The position numbers and the translations under genes were made by a program. From the NCBI GenBank assembly GCA_008711295.1, contig VUYV01000062.1:372001-436000 (forward strand): a DNA stretch of 64,000 bases, written 5' to 3'. This stretch comes from Anarhynchus alexandrinus (taxonomy: Eukaryota > Chordata > Aves > Charadriiformes > Charadriidae). Positions 13,601 to 28,600 of this stretch are shown in pieces. Below the pieces are notes generated by a model. The model did not search any database. It worked only from the letters and a program-made list of their open reading frames with translations, and was not told the DNA's origin. Position 1 is the stretch's first letter. Each line of letters opens with the position of its first letter.

Positions 13601-16600
13601 AGCTTCAACAATTGCATATATTCTCATATCTTTTTAATGCCACATAATTCTGGTATTTCCAAGTTTTTTTGTGTGTCTAGATAATATTCAGCATCGTGAC
13701 ATTGGCAGCACTGTGGATGCGGCAATCTGCTACCCAAACATGGCGGATATTTCTTTCCAATGATATCATTGCACAATGTATTTAGTCTCTTTCCTTTCAT
13801 AGAGAGAGGGTTTTGAACCAGTGCTAGCACAGTGGAAGGTGCTCGCAGATGGTTGATATTTGGCAAGCTGTCTGCATGAATATGTTTGTACACAGAACTC
13901 TTGGCTTTGGAGGCAGTCATTGTATACTAGGCTGCTTGATGTCAGGCACAGCACCCTCTAGTTGCATTTGTTTGCACTTGAAAAATTAATTTCATCGCAT
14001 CTTTGCACCCATAGCAAAGAGAACAGTTCATGATTGTGCAAGTGAATGAATTTGAGAGTAGTTATCTATACATAAAACAGAGTAACACTGGTGTTTGCAG
14101 TCATCCATGCTGCATGTGTATTCTTTATTACACCTTGCTGTCCACGTGCTTGACTTCTGGATAAATAAGCTTAACACACACAATCCATAAATTCTGTAAA
14201 TGCTTCAGCATTGACTTGGTTATAGCATTTACATGCCCATGGTATGAATGATTGCTCTCTGCAGATTTTGGTTTGCAACCAGTTATCTGTTGCCCTTTTT
14301 TCTGTAAATCTGCTATTTGGAAACCCTTAATTAATCTCATAAAATATATGTAATTGACCAATTTTTTTCTTGTGTTCTGAACATCTCACTGGTAAGGTTA
14401 TATATTTCTGTGTGGTGCTCTTTGCTTCTTCAGTTAGCTGATGCATTTAAATTTCAGTTAGTGATAGAGATAGGAGAAGCCACACTCTTAATCACTGGCT
14501 GTTCCAACTTCATTCAGAGAAAGTTCACTTCAATACAACCAAATGCTAAATTACAGGGATGATTGATTTGTGATAAAAAACTGTTTTTAAAGAGAGTATC
14601 TGAACTTGGGAACATCATTCTTTGGGGGCTGGGAAGTGGATAGAAGGCACAATTTTGATGGCTGAGGAGAAACAACTTTGTCTTTTTGAAAAAATGAACA
14701 AAAGAAAATATGCTTTCATTTTCCTTCAGTCACTTTCCTTTCTTTCTTTCCTATAGGTGTCCTTCATTCAAAATCTTGTGTTTTGTGTGGAAAGAGCCTA
14801 TCGTGTACCAGATTTTGGTGTCTGGGAAAGAGGAAGTAAATACAACAATGGCAGTCCAGAGCTGCATTCAAGGTAGGTGAGCGAATGTAGCTCTTTTAGG
14901 CAAAGCAAGTAAATGTGACATGAATAAAAAGAATTCATGGGGTGACTTGAAAATAATAATGCATTAAAATACTGTTTGAACTAAATTAAGCTTCTCTAAA
15001 GACTGAGAGATGTATTTTGGGAAAATGTGAAGCATAATTTCATCATCATATGCATGCTGAAATAACCACATAGATGCTTAGCTATTTAAGTATTCAAATT
15101 CCAATAATTATGTGCAGCTGCATGCATATAATTCTGAAAATTGTGTTTAGAACAGTTCAGACTCTTGAGGCATGTGCAGCAGATTGGATTCACAAATATG
15201 TTTAGGAATATCCTGATTTAAGAAGGTGTTGAATCATGAGTCTAGATTTTTCTCACCTAAACCGTGCTGGGAGGAAGATGCTGGACACTGTGGAGGGTAG
15301 CCTAGTGCACAGGTTCTTTTCCAGGTTCTTCAGATGCTGTAAGTAACTGGACATTCTGATCCCTGTCCCATGAGACAGTTAGGAATGTTCTTAACATTTT
15401 AATATTGGAGTGGTCCAGTTCACTTCAGTGGAATTGCTGGTGCGCTGTCTATCTTGAAGTATCAAATCTGCAATCTGACAACTTGCTTTTTCTAGTGTTA
15501 CTATTGTTTTTGTCACTTTTTGACTTCTGAGGTGTTATTGGATATTTTAGGATTTTTGAAGTATCATTGATCATCATAATTATCATGGGCTTGCAAATAA
15601 TACACATCTTTCTTCCAGTCTTTGTTGCCAAATGAATCTGTGTTCTTATTTCAGAATGAAATATTTTTTCTTATTTCACATACAGGCCTGTATTTTAACC
15701 TATAGATATAATTATATGTCATTGCAGCAAAGTACTTAATTTAGGGATGTTTTTTTCGGGGCTTTTGTAGAGCTTTAGTACCAGCATGAGAACTGAAAAC
15801 TCCAAGTTTTTACTATATAACCTGTTTTATTAGTTTTGGGTGTTTTTGTGAATTTCCTCCAGGGAAAACTGACCATCTTTTAACCAGGTGGAAATGGGCA
15901 TGTTGTCTTGTCTTAGTCTAGATTGACATTTACAAGTTGGTTTTTCTAAGGGTGAATTTTTATGAGATGGACTGAGCCAATCTGACAAATCGTTGAGCTG
16001 GCACAAAAGGAAGTACAGAGCTTGGTCCTAACTTAAGAAGTAAACTTTGGCCATCAGAAACAGGTATTGCCACTATTTATCTTCCCTTGTGTGCATGTTG
16101 ATACTCTGCTTCACTGCAGGAAGCCAGTAGACAGTTTCCCTTGTTCTTATATATTGGTGAAAACGGAAGAGGAACATGCATCAAAAGATGTATTTAGATA
16201 TTATTGAGGAAAGCCCTGGGTACACTAAAATATTCTTTATACTTTGTTATGCTCCTATTGTAGTGTATCTACCTAAGAGCTCTAAAAAAAAAAGAAAAAT
16301 TCAAAAAATTCAAGAAGTGATTATAATTAATCGGGGCTAGTCATGACTGATATATTTATGTCTTCAGTGATTATGGACTCCAAACCAGTCACTTAATTTT
16401 CAGTTTTAAGTATGTTGTACTCCTGGCCCTTAAAACTCACACTGTAAGTCTACATACAGTGTGCGTTTGCTTTCACAATTAGAAGTTAATTCTTGTCTTG
16501 TCTTGAAAGAGGCTTTCTTTTTAAAGAAGATATTATAGGATATGAAGTCCATGAATAGTGACTGCAAATTATGGCTTGTGATAGAAGATGCAGATATGTT

Positions 16601-19600
16601 AAGCCTTTCCACAGTCTTGGTATTCTGTCTTAGTGCAGTTCAAAACACTTACAATAAATGATAAATAGCTAAACACTCTGTGGACCAGGTCTTCATTGAT
16701 GTATGCAAATTGATGCCTTTTATTGGTTCAAAGGCAAGATTTGTAACAGCTTTTGTTATAGTGCAATCCCCTCCTCATATGGCTGAACTGAAAAATTAAT
16801 TTGTCCTGTAACCATTTGATCAAGCTGTTCTCCAGGCATCTGCTCAGTACCTCTGCAAAATGTCTTTGACATCTCCCATATGTACTGTGAGAATAATGAA
16901 GTTGCTGAAGTGCAGTATCTGCATATTCCAGATCTACGACTCTAGAGCCTTGATCTTGCTCTTCTCTGTAGTGTAGGTATTATACTGCTATAGCGCTGTT
17001 CTTGTTCTATTTTGTTTTGTCTAGTTATGAAATTATTGTCATGGGATTGCTTTTTGGTTTGTTGTTTGTTTTTTGTTTTTAACATCCGTTGTGGTGGTTG
17101 ATGTTCCAGTTGAACTGCACAGTTCTTGGATGGAGGCAAAAAACTGTGAATGGGAGGAGGATTAAGGATGTATATGCTTTAAGGTGTGTTTTGATTAGCA
17201 GTTGCTAAGAATATGCAAATTTTCATGTTTGCCCTCGGGTATTTTACTGACAGGGTAAATCTAACAAAAGTTACTGGGAATTATGAATGATGTTTAAGTG
17301 AGTTTACTAGTGCTTTTTTAGCAAGCCGGGAGTATTATTTCTCTAGGTTAGTCTCAGCTTCCCCTGCCCCAAATGTGAATCAAGGTCAAATGTTACCCAT
17401 AGAATTACAATTGCAAGACTGCTCTTGATAATCCATGACAAATCACAATAATCGGCAGCTACAGTAAGGTCTACAGATTCCACCTGGGGCAGTTCAGTAT
17501 GGAAGAAAGTATTAAGAAACCTTTCCACTTGAAGCGCAGTGAAGCACCAGAGCAGGATACTCAAAAGAAGTTACAGAATCTCCATCCTTGGAGGTTTTGG
17601 AGACTTGTCTAGAGGAGGCTGTGGTTTACTTGAATTGGTCTTGGTTAACATGCCTGGCTTCAAATGAGATTTCATGTTGGACTAGATGAGTTCCATATGT
17701 CCCTTTCAACCGGTTACTTTATGATCCTGTGAAATTTTCGGAGGAATATTTAAAGAGGGTTTGGGTTAGGTTTTTTTGGGAGCCATCTGCAAGTAAACAT
17801 CTTTTCCTCTGGAATAGAGTCCAGCAGGTTAACTCAGCATGTTCATAGTGGGTTGCTGAGTGGCGGAAGGAACATATTTATTAAAATACGTTTTGCTTTT
17901 AATTAATACTGTTAAAACAGTCCATTTTTTCCATTATTAAATTGTAGAATATGAAGAATGTATTTTCTATAGAAAGACATGACCATAATGTGTATTATAA
18001 AACCTCTTTTCTAATTTGCCCAACAGGAAGGCATTAATCAGTAGGAATGAAACAAGTGTCTGAAGTGTGATCATAGTTCTGAAGTGTGGTGTGGTGTGTG
18101 ACTGTTCAGTCTTTTGAAGGCATACTTGATACTACAGCTGTCCTCAGCCTTTTTTTTTTTTTTAATGTAACTTGCTCTCATCAGTTATCCATGAAACTTC
18201 TAGTAATCTAAGTAGTACTTGTGTGTATGGTGAAGGGAATGCTTGATATACCATTGTAATGTGAAGAAATATTACGTGATACGGGAAAGAAAGCAGTATT
18301 TTAATGTTGAGTCGTATATTTTCATTTGCAAGTAATGTTTGTGAGAGTACTGAAGTCTCCAGGGGCTTTGAATAACTAGAGGTGGAAAAATACTGAGCAA
18401 TTACAAGTAAGTATTATTCTTATTGTAGAATAATGACTGAGTATGTCAAATAGGTATGATTTCATGGAAGGAATCCATATTTGTTTTCAATTTTTTTTCA
18501 AGCAGTATCATCCTATTTTGTAGATAGACCGAGTAGTTTTACATTATCTGAATACCAGGAGTTGTTGCTGTTGAACAACTATTACTTCTCTACCTTTTGT
18601 CAGTAACTTTTTTCCCCTCTCTGAAAATATCTGACTCTTGGTATTAGAAGTGTTACGTGGAAGGAAAAATAAGAATATGAGATTTTAACGTGTGATACGG
18701 ATTGCAGTGTGTGAGATTTCACTGATTTCCATTTTCTGTGTATGCAGTTTGATAATAATACTAAACGGCTATGAAAAGTTCTGTTCTGAGTCATCACACC
18801 AATTTGTTTGATCAATTGCTAGGTGATAATTAAAATAGAGTGATTGTTAGAACAATTACATTTTTGTTTAGGTATTTGAAAAAAAGCCAAAAAAATAATT
18901 ATATTCACAACACTCCTGAGTTCAGTTTATTCCTTCATCACATTTGCCAGTACCAAAAGCTTTCATCAGCAGAAGATACCGAAACTGAGGGATTTCACCA
19001 CTGTTTGATGGCAGCTGCTCAGAGCAGAACTTAGTTAACCTAATCAGCTTTCTCTTGTTGAACCAATTAGAATTAAATCCCATGAGTACTATTTCTGGCA
19101 ATGTTTCAGAAAGAAGGATGGAGGTTTATAAACCTGTTGGTAATAGTTAAAAAGAATGATAGAATCTGAAATCAGTGTCTAAAGTACTTCTAATGTTAAA
19201 ACCAACCCAGGTAAAACAGTACTTAAAGTAAACAAATTCTGTAACTCTGCATTATTTTCTGTGTAACCATAATGAGCTCCCATCTTTAAAATATGGGTTA
19301 ATTAGTAAACATCAGAAATTTTGTATGAATAAACAGTACAAAAGAGTTTATTTACAGTAAGGTAAAAAGTTTGCTCTGATTCCAAAATGCTGCATGGAGT
19401 AGTGAAGAATTAAGGTTAAAGCACAGTCCCTGTTGCAGTTTTCTGACAATTTGGTTGCTATAAGTTTTTTGGCCGGAAAGTGCAGTTGCTTGTCAATATT
19501 ATCACAACTCCTCTTATTCAGAAGTTTGGGATTGTTAGTGATTATTTTCTGAATATTTTTCTAACTCAGTGTTGCTTCATTAATTATTTTTATGAACAAA

Positions 19601-22600
19601 ATATCTAGGGCTGTCTTGGTCGGAAAGTACATATTCATCACCATTGTTAATTTTACTATTTCCCTGCAAGTAGTGGAGTGTAGGCCTCAGACCTTTAAGG
19701 ATGCTTTAGTTTTTCACAGTCATGACTGTCACTGTGCCAACGTTGTTCTCAAGTTATCTGGATCCTCTGACAAACTATTTTTTTTTTTTGGTCCTTGTTT
19801 GGCAGTGCTGCATAATTTTTATCCCAAAGGAAAGCTGTCAATAAAAAGAAAAGTGTGGTTGGCTAGTGGATAATCAGTTTTAGAGAAAGAAAAAGATGTA
19901 AACTTTTAACTCCTTTTTTGTCCTTTTTTTTTTTTTTAAAGAGAGCATTTCAAGGAATTACTGTGCTAATAAGTAAACTGTTAAATTAATTGGTATATTG
20001 TGTTTTTCCCAGACTTTCTCAGTCCCTAAAACTTCAGCCTGTTCAAGCTCTGTATATAGAAGTGTAGATGTTTGAGAGTTCTTCTTTTGTTCTGTTTTCT
20101 GTTTTGTGTATGTGTTTAGTTTGGTTTTGGTTTTTTTCAAATTTGTGTATTATGCCCAATTGGAAGAAACATGGTAGCTGCATCTAAATGGTTGTTAGCT
20201 GAAGACAGTATCAACGACTCCCTCTCCCTTATAGGGAAGGGCTTTATGGAAAGATGAACCTTTCAGTTCTTCTTTCCATTGATTTTTATCTTGCTAAGGT
20301 TGGAGGCTTTCTTCCTGTAGTGTTGATCTATGGCCTCGTGCTATGTTCTGTCATTTTTGTTTACCCTTATGGTCTTTTTTTAACTCTAAATCTTTTGTCA
20401 TGTCAGCCTGATTGATTCTGCTTTTTTCTTTTTCAATCTTTTGCTATATGTCTTCAGAGTTGTTAACTTTTAAAGATAACAAGGTAGACATATATACTTT
20501 CCTGTTATTCCGCTGTCTTCCTTTTCTATTGTCTCATTTATTGTCTTTTTTTGACTAAAAATATTTCAAATTGATTGCAATCTACTTGGAAAGCAGAGCT
20601 CCTACCTAAAGGAACGGGGAGTTAGGGAGAAAGATGAAACTTGATTCTGAAGGAGGAGCTTCAAAACGAGGAATGTCATTTAGGAATAGCACATGGGGTG
20701 TCAGTGAAGTCAATAAATCACTGCTGTAGTTTATACAGAAGTGAAGCAGAGACAGATAAAGGCGCACTGGTCAGAGACACTATACTGCCTTGGAGACAAA
20801 GGCATAATCTAAAGGTTTAGTTTTATGAATAAAGTTGGGAGAATTCCACTAGGCTTTGTTTTACTGGATGCTTTCAATCTGTTCTACCAGATCACCTAAG
20901 AGAGAGTAAAAGGTGTTTGGTTTATTAGCTAGACTTCTGTAGTATTTCTAGTTCCTATACTTTCATGTCACCTCTTCATAAGCAGTGCAAAGTCCTTTCC
21001 CTACTTTGAATGCTTGTATTTCATAGTAGAACTGTCAGAAATCTGGTAGCATTATATATTACATTTTAAAACTCTAGCACTGTTGGGAACTAGCTCGTTT
21101 AATATTTTACTTTTTGATGCCCTGTTACCTTAACATCTAGAATTTTGGAATTTTGCAGTGTGCAAAAATCTAGCATTTTATGTGTATGTTAATGTTTTAG
21201 CTCCGTATTGTAGTTGAATGGACGTGTGAAGTTGGCCTACCTGTAATTATGTATAATTATGTGTTCTTTAAAACAGTATTTCAAAACTCTGCCCTATGTC
21301 ATAATTCAAATTTCATATAAACCTGACAACTGGATGTAAAGTTCTATTAGCTTATCTTGAGCTTTTTTAAAAAAAAAAAAAATCATCAAAAGTGTGTGTG
21401 TGCATTGAGAGGGAATGCTGCTTATCTTTTTTCTTTTTTTCAAACACTCGCAAGGGAAGTCTAAGACTAAATATTTTTTTAATAAAATGGCCTTGCAAAA
21501 GCGTTTGTGTGTATATTTTTATATGTACTGTATCATTTTCATAATCAGTAATAAATTACATTTTAGTGCATAATTTGATTTTTAAATTACCGTAGATATA
21601 TTGATATACATAATATTGATTATATACATATATTATTATTAGTGATTTTAGTAGATATGACTAGTGCTTAATGGCTTTAAATGTGAACTTGCCAACTTCA
21701 AAGCTTACTGGTAGTATTTCTGGGTCTTGTTTTCTTCATGATGGATACTAGTCATGGAGCATGTGAAATAAAATAAGTTTCACTTTATGGTTGACATCAG
21801 AAAATCCTCCTTTTCTGAATCCAGATTGATGAGTTCTTTTACTATATCAAAAGCTAGTCAGAAATCAGTCTTAAAGTTTAATGCTTGAGAGCTGTGTTGA
21901 AAAATTGTGCTGAAGTAAATCCTCTGTTAATACACTATTAGCAAGACCTTGAAATACATAATGCCAGATGTCTAGTAGCAAGGTGAGAGCAGAAGTGCTT
22001 TTTCCAGATGGTCTCTAACATTTGAAGACAAATAAAAATGCTGAAAAGTATTTTTCAAAAAATAAAAACCCAAAACAACCCACCACCAAACAACCCCGCA
22101 TTTGCTGCTTCATCATTTTATTAACATAAAGGTTAAGCACAAAATTTAAATAAAGAAAAGATCATAGCTCTAAAAGCTGTCAAACATGCTAAAGTTTGGT
22201 CTGGGCTTGAATTATGATACCTCTGGTTTTTTGTTGTTTTTTTTTTCTCCTCAGCTCTGTGGGACTGGCAAAAGCAGCTTTAGAAGCAATTAATGGTTTC
22301 AATCTCTTTGGAAATCAGGTAATAAAAATGTTTATTTTCTCTCCTTTTTTATTTTAGCAGTAATGATTTACATTGTGGATCAGAGGATATTTAGGATACT
22401 TAGAAATATCTAGCAAAGTTTGTTAGATTCCAGATTTTAAAAAAGTTAGTTTGCAAACTGGTTGCTCCTGTTTCAGGTACAGAATTCGTCTGAGAAAATC
22501 ATTAGTGCCCTTACTATCTTTTTCCTTAAAAAAAAAAAAAAATCTAAAATTATTGCAGTTTAGGATTTGGATTTGGTTGCCAAAACGGGTTTTCTTTCAG

Positions 22601-25600
22601 AATTGTAACTGTTGATCATAATACAGTATACCTCTACCTACAAGCATTACCTGGCTTCTGTCTTGTTCCTTCATGTGGCCTGTGATCAAGACTTTAAACA
22701 AGCTACTTGTACATAATCCCACTGTTCTATTTGGTTTTAATTTCACCATGTTGCATAGTGGTAAAATCTTTTCTCATCCTTTTGCATGGCTTGGATCAAT
22801 GAAGAAAGCTAGCCTTTTCTTAGATTTTTCTCTCTGACTTGTATTCCCCTTCTACGTGCATTTTTTTTTAGGTGTTATACCTCTGTAGTCTATAGCTAAA
22901 ATAAAAGAATAATCTTCCAAATTAATGACCTAGAAAATTTACAAATGGAAGAGATATGTCATTGTCAAGCTATTGGTGTTATTAATAAATGGAAATAAAG
23001 GGTAGGAGTGCAGCTAAAAAGAAAGCTGGGTAGCATCAAGTGTGTGTAGAAATAGTTACAAAACTTGCTGGTGAGTGTTGTCTGTAAATTGCGTGGAGGG
23101 GAGGATAGGCTGGTCACCGAGTGATGAGCGCAAGACACTGAGTAATGCCTTCCTTATGGCATGGTTTTTTTGGAATCTCATTCTTCTTGACTTTTAACTG
23201 ATCGACCTTGCTCACATGCCCAAATGTCTGTATTTCATACAAAGTAAACATTAATTGATGAAACATGCTTTACTTCTTCTTAGGGTTGAGCAACACTTGA
23301 AACTTATTTTAAAAAATGACACCCGTTTACCTGAATAAGTTATTTTTGTACTTACTTTTTTTTTCCTGCAGTTAGGCAGTATATGATCCTTTTGAGTTTT
23401 AATAATTTTATAATTGTGACCTTGACTTGAATACTATTTTTGTATTTTTTGAGTAAAGTTTCTGTATATTCTTGCTGGCTTCAAGATAGGATTTTTTTTT
23501 TTCCTCTCTTTATTTAATACCTGTGTTCCCCTGTTTGTTTTGTAAGCCAGATGGAGCTGACTTTGATTGTGGTACTTATCTGTGTCAAATATTCAACTTT
23601 AAGAAACTTGGTTAAATGCACTGGTTTGCCATAAAGAAAATAGTACAAAGGAGAGACGATACAGATGGTGAAATGGTAAATGGTGAATAAGGGGAATTCT
23701 CAGGTGCTCTTTGTGTGAGCTAATGAGTATAAGCTAGGTCAACTGTAAAAGTGTGATTGGGAGACAGTCCAAATTGCGTTCCAAGTTCCTTTCTGTACTG
23801 CTTGATTTATTCAAACATTCTTAGTTAGTTGTGTCTCCATTTTTCTGTTGGTAAAATGGAAGATATGGATTGGAACAGTCATATAAAATAATTATTAGCA
23901 ATATTAGACAAAAAGTTCTTCCTTATAGTTTATTCACATAAAAACAATGTTAAACTAAAACTTCTTAGAGCTGTTCAGATGCCTGTGATGAAAAATGTTA
24001 CAACTTGTTTTAAATAGTGAGCAATTGACATAGAAATACAATCTATTAAGCAATCTTATCCATTGATGAAAAGCTGTACCACTTACTATTATTAGACCCT
24101 TCTTTGTCTTATGACATAAAACAGGAGATACTGGTTTTTGGTGGAGTTTTTTGGTTTTTGTTTGTTTGGGTGTTTTTTGCATCTGTATATTTGTACTAGT
24201 ACTGTAGTACAGTAGACTTGTTCTTTTTAGAATCCACTCCTTAGGAATACTGATGGCTGTTTGCTGATGAGTAAAGTATGAAAGTGCTCTTTATACATAC
24301 ACAGATACGGTGTTTCAAAAAGACTTAGCCATTTGGGCTACTTTTGGTTTACGTACATTTTAAAAGCTGATGGTATGGTTTAAGAACTAGGAGCTAGTAA
24401 GGACCTTAAATAATGATCAGACACTATACACGCTTTGTCAGTATTTCAGACAAAAAACATTTATCTACAGTCTTTATCTTCCCAACAGTCTCAAGCGCCA
24501 GTAAATGCGTCAGCAGTTTGGGTTTGTTTTTTTTTACCCAATTCTGAAATGGATGAATAAATTGCTGAAGCAAAACCAGTTTAAATGCTTTGAGAGTTTA
24601 TTTCCAAGATATTTAGCACAAAGAGAAACCGTTTTGACCTTCAGTCTGCAGCAGAGTTTGCCTTTGTGCTTAGCTCCAGCTGTGTTTCGATAGCTTTGAG
24701 AAATCCTGCTGAGCCCCTCAAGAGGAACTTGTTTGCACCTGCAAGTACACTAGTGCAACCTGCATAAATCATTGCTGGGCACAACAGCCTGCTCAGCCTT
24801 TCCGTGCAGATTTTTCCATTCACGTTGTGGATGCTGGAAGAGACTAATAAATACAAATCTGTAGTATTGTAGCTGTGCTCTCACACATGCATGTGTGTTA
24901 CATATCTTGAGTATATCATGATAGGGCAGTTTCCCCGTGCGTTCATGGATGCACCCAGAGAAGACAAAATAAAGGTCACTTATTGTTGATAGTCGCATTA
25001 AATTGTCCCTTCCCTCCCTCCCCAAATTCTGGAAAACATTTAAAAAGAATGTATTTCTGTAAGAAATCATTCTAATTTTTGTTCTGTAACAAAGCACTGC
25101 TTAACTGATATTCAAATAATTTCAGTGCATCCTTTGCTATACTTTCTAATTTCTACTTTTCTAGAATAATTTCTACTTTTCTACGCATTTTCTATACTTT
25201 CTTTGCTATACTTTTCAATAAAGAACATTTATCAACTGAAAAACTAATTGGCTTTTTGTTTAATCTGAATTTTACATGCTTTAATGTAAAAAGGAGTTAA
25301 ATCATGGTTTTTAAATGCTGTTCATTTTCATCTCCATCGTACCAGAAGTGTTTCATAAAAAGCAGGAGTTATAAGCATAAATATACGGTCTACATATAAG
25401 TCTGTAAGCATAAAAATACAGTCAAGCTGTAATCCTAACGTTCCCTCAGTAATAAGATTTATCCACACATTGAGAAGAGAAATTTTAATATAACATAAAT
25501 AAGTTATTTAGTTTCTCATTGTTTGCTTTATATCCGATTCTAAATTTCTTAAATTTATTCCCAATGTATGGTATGTCTCTGAAACAATAGTTATAAATCT

Positions 25601-28600
25601 ATATGAAGTAGTTAATATGTATGATATTGGCATAAGAATTCTGTTATAATCCTTAACTGTGCATTGATTGTAGCCAGATCCTGAAATCACTGTATTGTCC
25701 TTCTGCTGAAGTTTGTATGGAAGAACTGTAAAAGTGGGCCATTTATTTATTTATTTATTTATTACATTTAGGATGCAGTGTGAACTGATCACATTTCAGT
25801 TTATATTTTTACTGAATCACTTTAGAATCATCACTACTAAAAGTACCGTAACTTATTTTATCTTTTTGTGATCTTGATATGGTTAACCCAAACCTCTGGT
25901 TTCAGAGTATCACAAATTATAATTAGCTTAGAATTTGTATCATTAATGTAAGAATTCCATTTTAGTTACAATACCTTTTAGAGAAAAATACATATCATCC
26001 AAAAACCTACATAAAAGCATATGCGTTTACTATCAATGAGAGTTAATGAATTAAGTGCATGGTGCATGTATGTATGCACTAAAATGGGACTGCTGGCGAC
26101 AAGATGAACACCGTTTCAAGTCTGACCTAGTCATACTATAATCAGTTGTTTGTAATGAGCTACATGCCTATATTAGTTTGTAGAAAAAACTGTATGTTAC
26201 AAAAACCATCAAGCCCTTGTAAGGTGTCTTTACTACAGAACAATCTTCAGAGAAGTGAAAAATAGTTCATTTGTAAAACAAGATGCTTGTGGCTTTATGA
26301 AATGCAAATTAGTCTGCTTTTGAATCCCCAAAGAATCCTTTACTGATGCACAGATTTTGAAACTGCATGTTCACACGTGTTGACAGATTGTGTTCAGAGT
26401 TTGTAGATGAATTTAGAGATCTGTGAAAAATAAGAATCTGGATTAAGAAGAAAGTAGGAGAATAACAAATCATCAAAGCAAATGTGATTATTTATGTACA
26501 TTCTTATCTCAGCACTATTCAGTATATCTTGCTAGAGTGATTAAGAGAACAGAGATTATTTTCCGTGAGGACAGTGGAGAAATATGTTTTGTTTAGCCTA
26601 GCAAATGAAAAGCTGAATATTTGTATGATAGCTATGTATAATTAGAGTGGGGGTAAAAAGTAAGTAAGAAAAAAACCCCATTGTTTGGAAAGCAGAATGA
26701 ATGGATGCTAGTACTTGCACAAAAAGAACAGTGGTTAGCTAGTTATGTAGAAACTTAGTTGGAAATTAAAGGTTTTAATAATTAGAGAGGGTGGGTTCTG
26801 GAACTGTCTTCCTAAGAGAATAGCGTACCAAAGAAACTGACTGCTTTTTAGGAGAAATTTGATGAATTTATGAAAATTTATGGTATGGTATTTATGACAG
26901 TAATGGAATGAGTTCAGTGTTGAATGTGTCCTCCAATGAGATAGTGATATTGAGATTCATTGTCAATGACAACATATATGAAGATATCTGTTCATTAATG
27001 AACTGCATCGAGTTTCCAAGCAATAGCCTATTGATAATACTTTTAAATGCTGTTGATTCTGTTTAAACAGTATCTCAGCTATGGGATTATTTTTTTTTGA
27101 GTGTTTCAGGAAGTATCAAAAAGCTGACAGACAGATATAGTACAAAATTACAAAATTTTACTAGGAAAAGGGTTTTGCTCAGGAGTAGATGTCAATAATG
27201 TTGACCTTACAATAGCTGAAAAGCAGGACATTTTTATTTGCTATGGAAGCCCTTTTCCAGTGCAGTACCTCAAGTGAATATCCAATTATTTGTGTTTTAA
27301 CTGACTTGCAGTGAAATATCCAACATCACTATTTGGAACACTTCCTGCAGTCACAGGGAGGGACAACTACTTTTCTGTTTGTCCTTAATACAGTCATTGT
27401 TTTTCAAGAATTAATGGAAGAGTTTATAGCTTGAATGAATCATATAAATCATGATCACTAGTAGATGAAACCATCTAATTTTGGCTATATTTAAATACGT
27501 TTGAAACTTCAAAATGTTTTCAACTTGATGTTGTGGTACATTTTCAGATTAAAATTACCAGCTACCAGACTATTACATCATCACCTAAATAAAACAAAGA
27601 ACCAGTTAGTTTCACCAGGATATGGTAAGTGTTCTTCCCTTTCCCTTAAATAAATGTCATATTCTGTTTACAGGGCTGCTCTTGGTCTGTTATATTTGTG
27701 GATTTTGATGCCCATAACCGTAACAGACAGACACTCTGTTCACTGCTACCCCGAGAGTCAAGGTCTCATGTAAGTAATTAAATGAAATTCACCTCAACAG
27801 GGTGTGAAGAAAATAAATGGATATGAATATAATTTTAAGTTCTATTGATGGCTATTGTGTTCTGCTTAATAAAGATAGGAATTTGCTGGGAAGGTACTAA
27901 ATTTCTTGCTTCTTAAATGTCACTGTGATTTAGTTGTTTTTCTGAAGTGGAGTTATGCTGGCATTCTTTATTTTCTGAATATTTAGGTTAAAATGGTACC
28001 CTGTTGGTAGCTTTCTAAACAATTTTAAAATAAAATTTAAGGTAATAATCATCTGCAGTAACTTAAGTAGGGTTTGCAGTCTTGGTGGTTGTTTTTCTTT
28101 TGGCCTAGTTTCTGCTATATACTCAGTGCCTGCATTTTTGAAACACTTTAGCTTTAATTCATTCTTTTGTCTAGAAAAGAAGCCTTTAAGGTTGACTTTT
28201 CATTAATTGCTGAATATGGAGGATTTCTTGTTATTTTAAGCTACTGTTACAAATATTTCCTCAGTGAGTAAATCCAAGTGACATAAGTATAGAGGAACTT
28301 AAAAAAAAAAAATCTATTTCAGTACTAGCATCAAAGGTAAATTTGGGTTTTGAAAATCAGTCATTTAAAATGAGTGATAATAGAGTTCTACTGCTTTTTT
28401 ATGCATTCTGGGATATAATAGCATTTTTGGTCATGAAACAGACTATTAATCTTCAACATTAATAGTTTACTCATTGTGTAGAAGAATTATAGCACAGTTG
28501 TAATAGTGGATAATTAAAATAAAAGGCACTGTCAGCTACTTTTTTATAGCCTAGTGGTCTTTTAGAACTCTTTTGCTGTTTATTATTTGCTGGAGACTTG

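Noticed and set aside
13624..13954. Overlapping minus-strand open frames of 98 and 62 codons
   Set aside because: No recognisable protein or motif and ordinary intron composition; chance open frames.
24750..25097. 115-codon minus-strand open frame, the longest intronic one
   Set aside because: No recognisable domain or motif, no supporting splice or promoter signals, and ordinary intron composition.
25146..25185. Near-tandem repeat of a 20-base TTTCTACTTTTCTA word
   Set aside because: Only two imperfect copies; ordinary local slippage.
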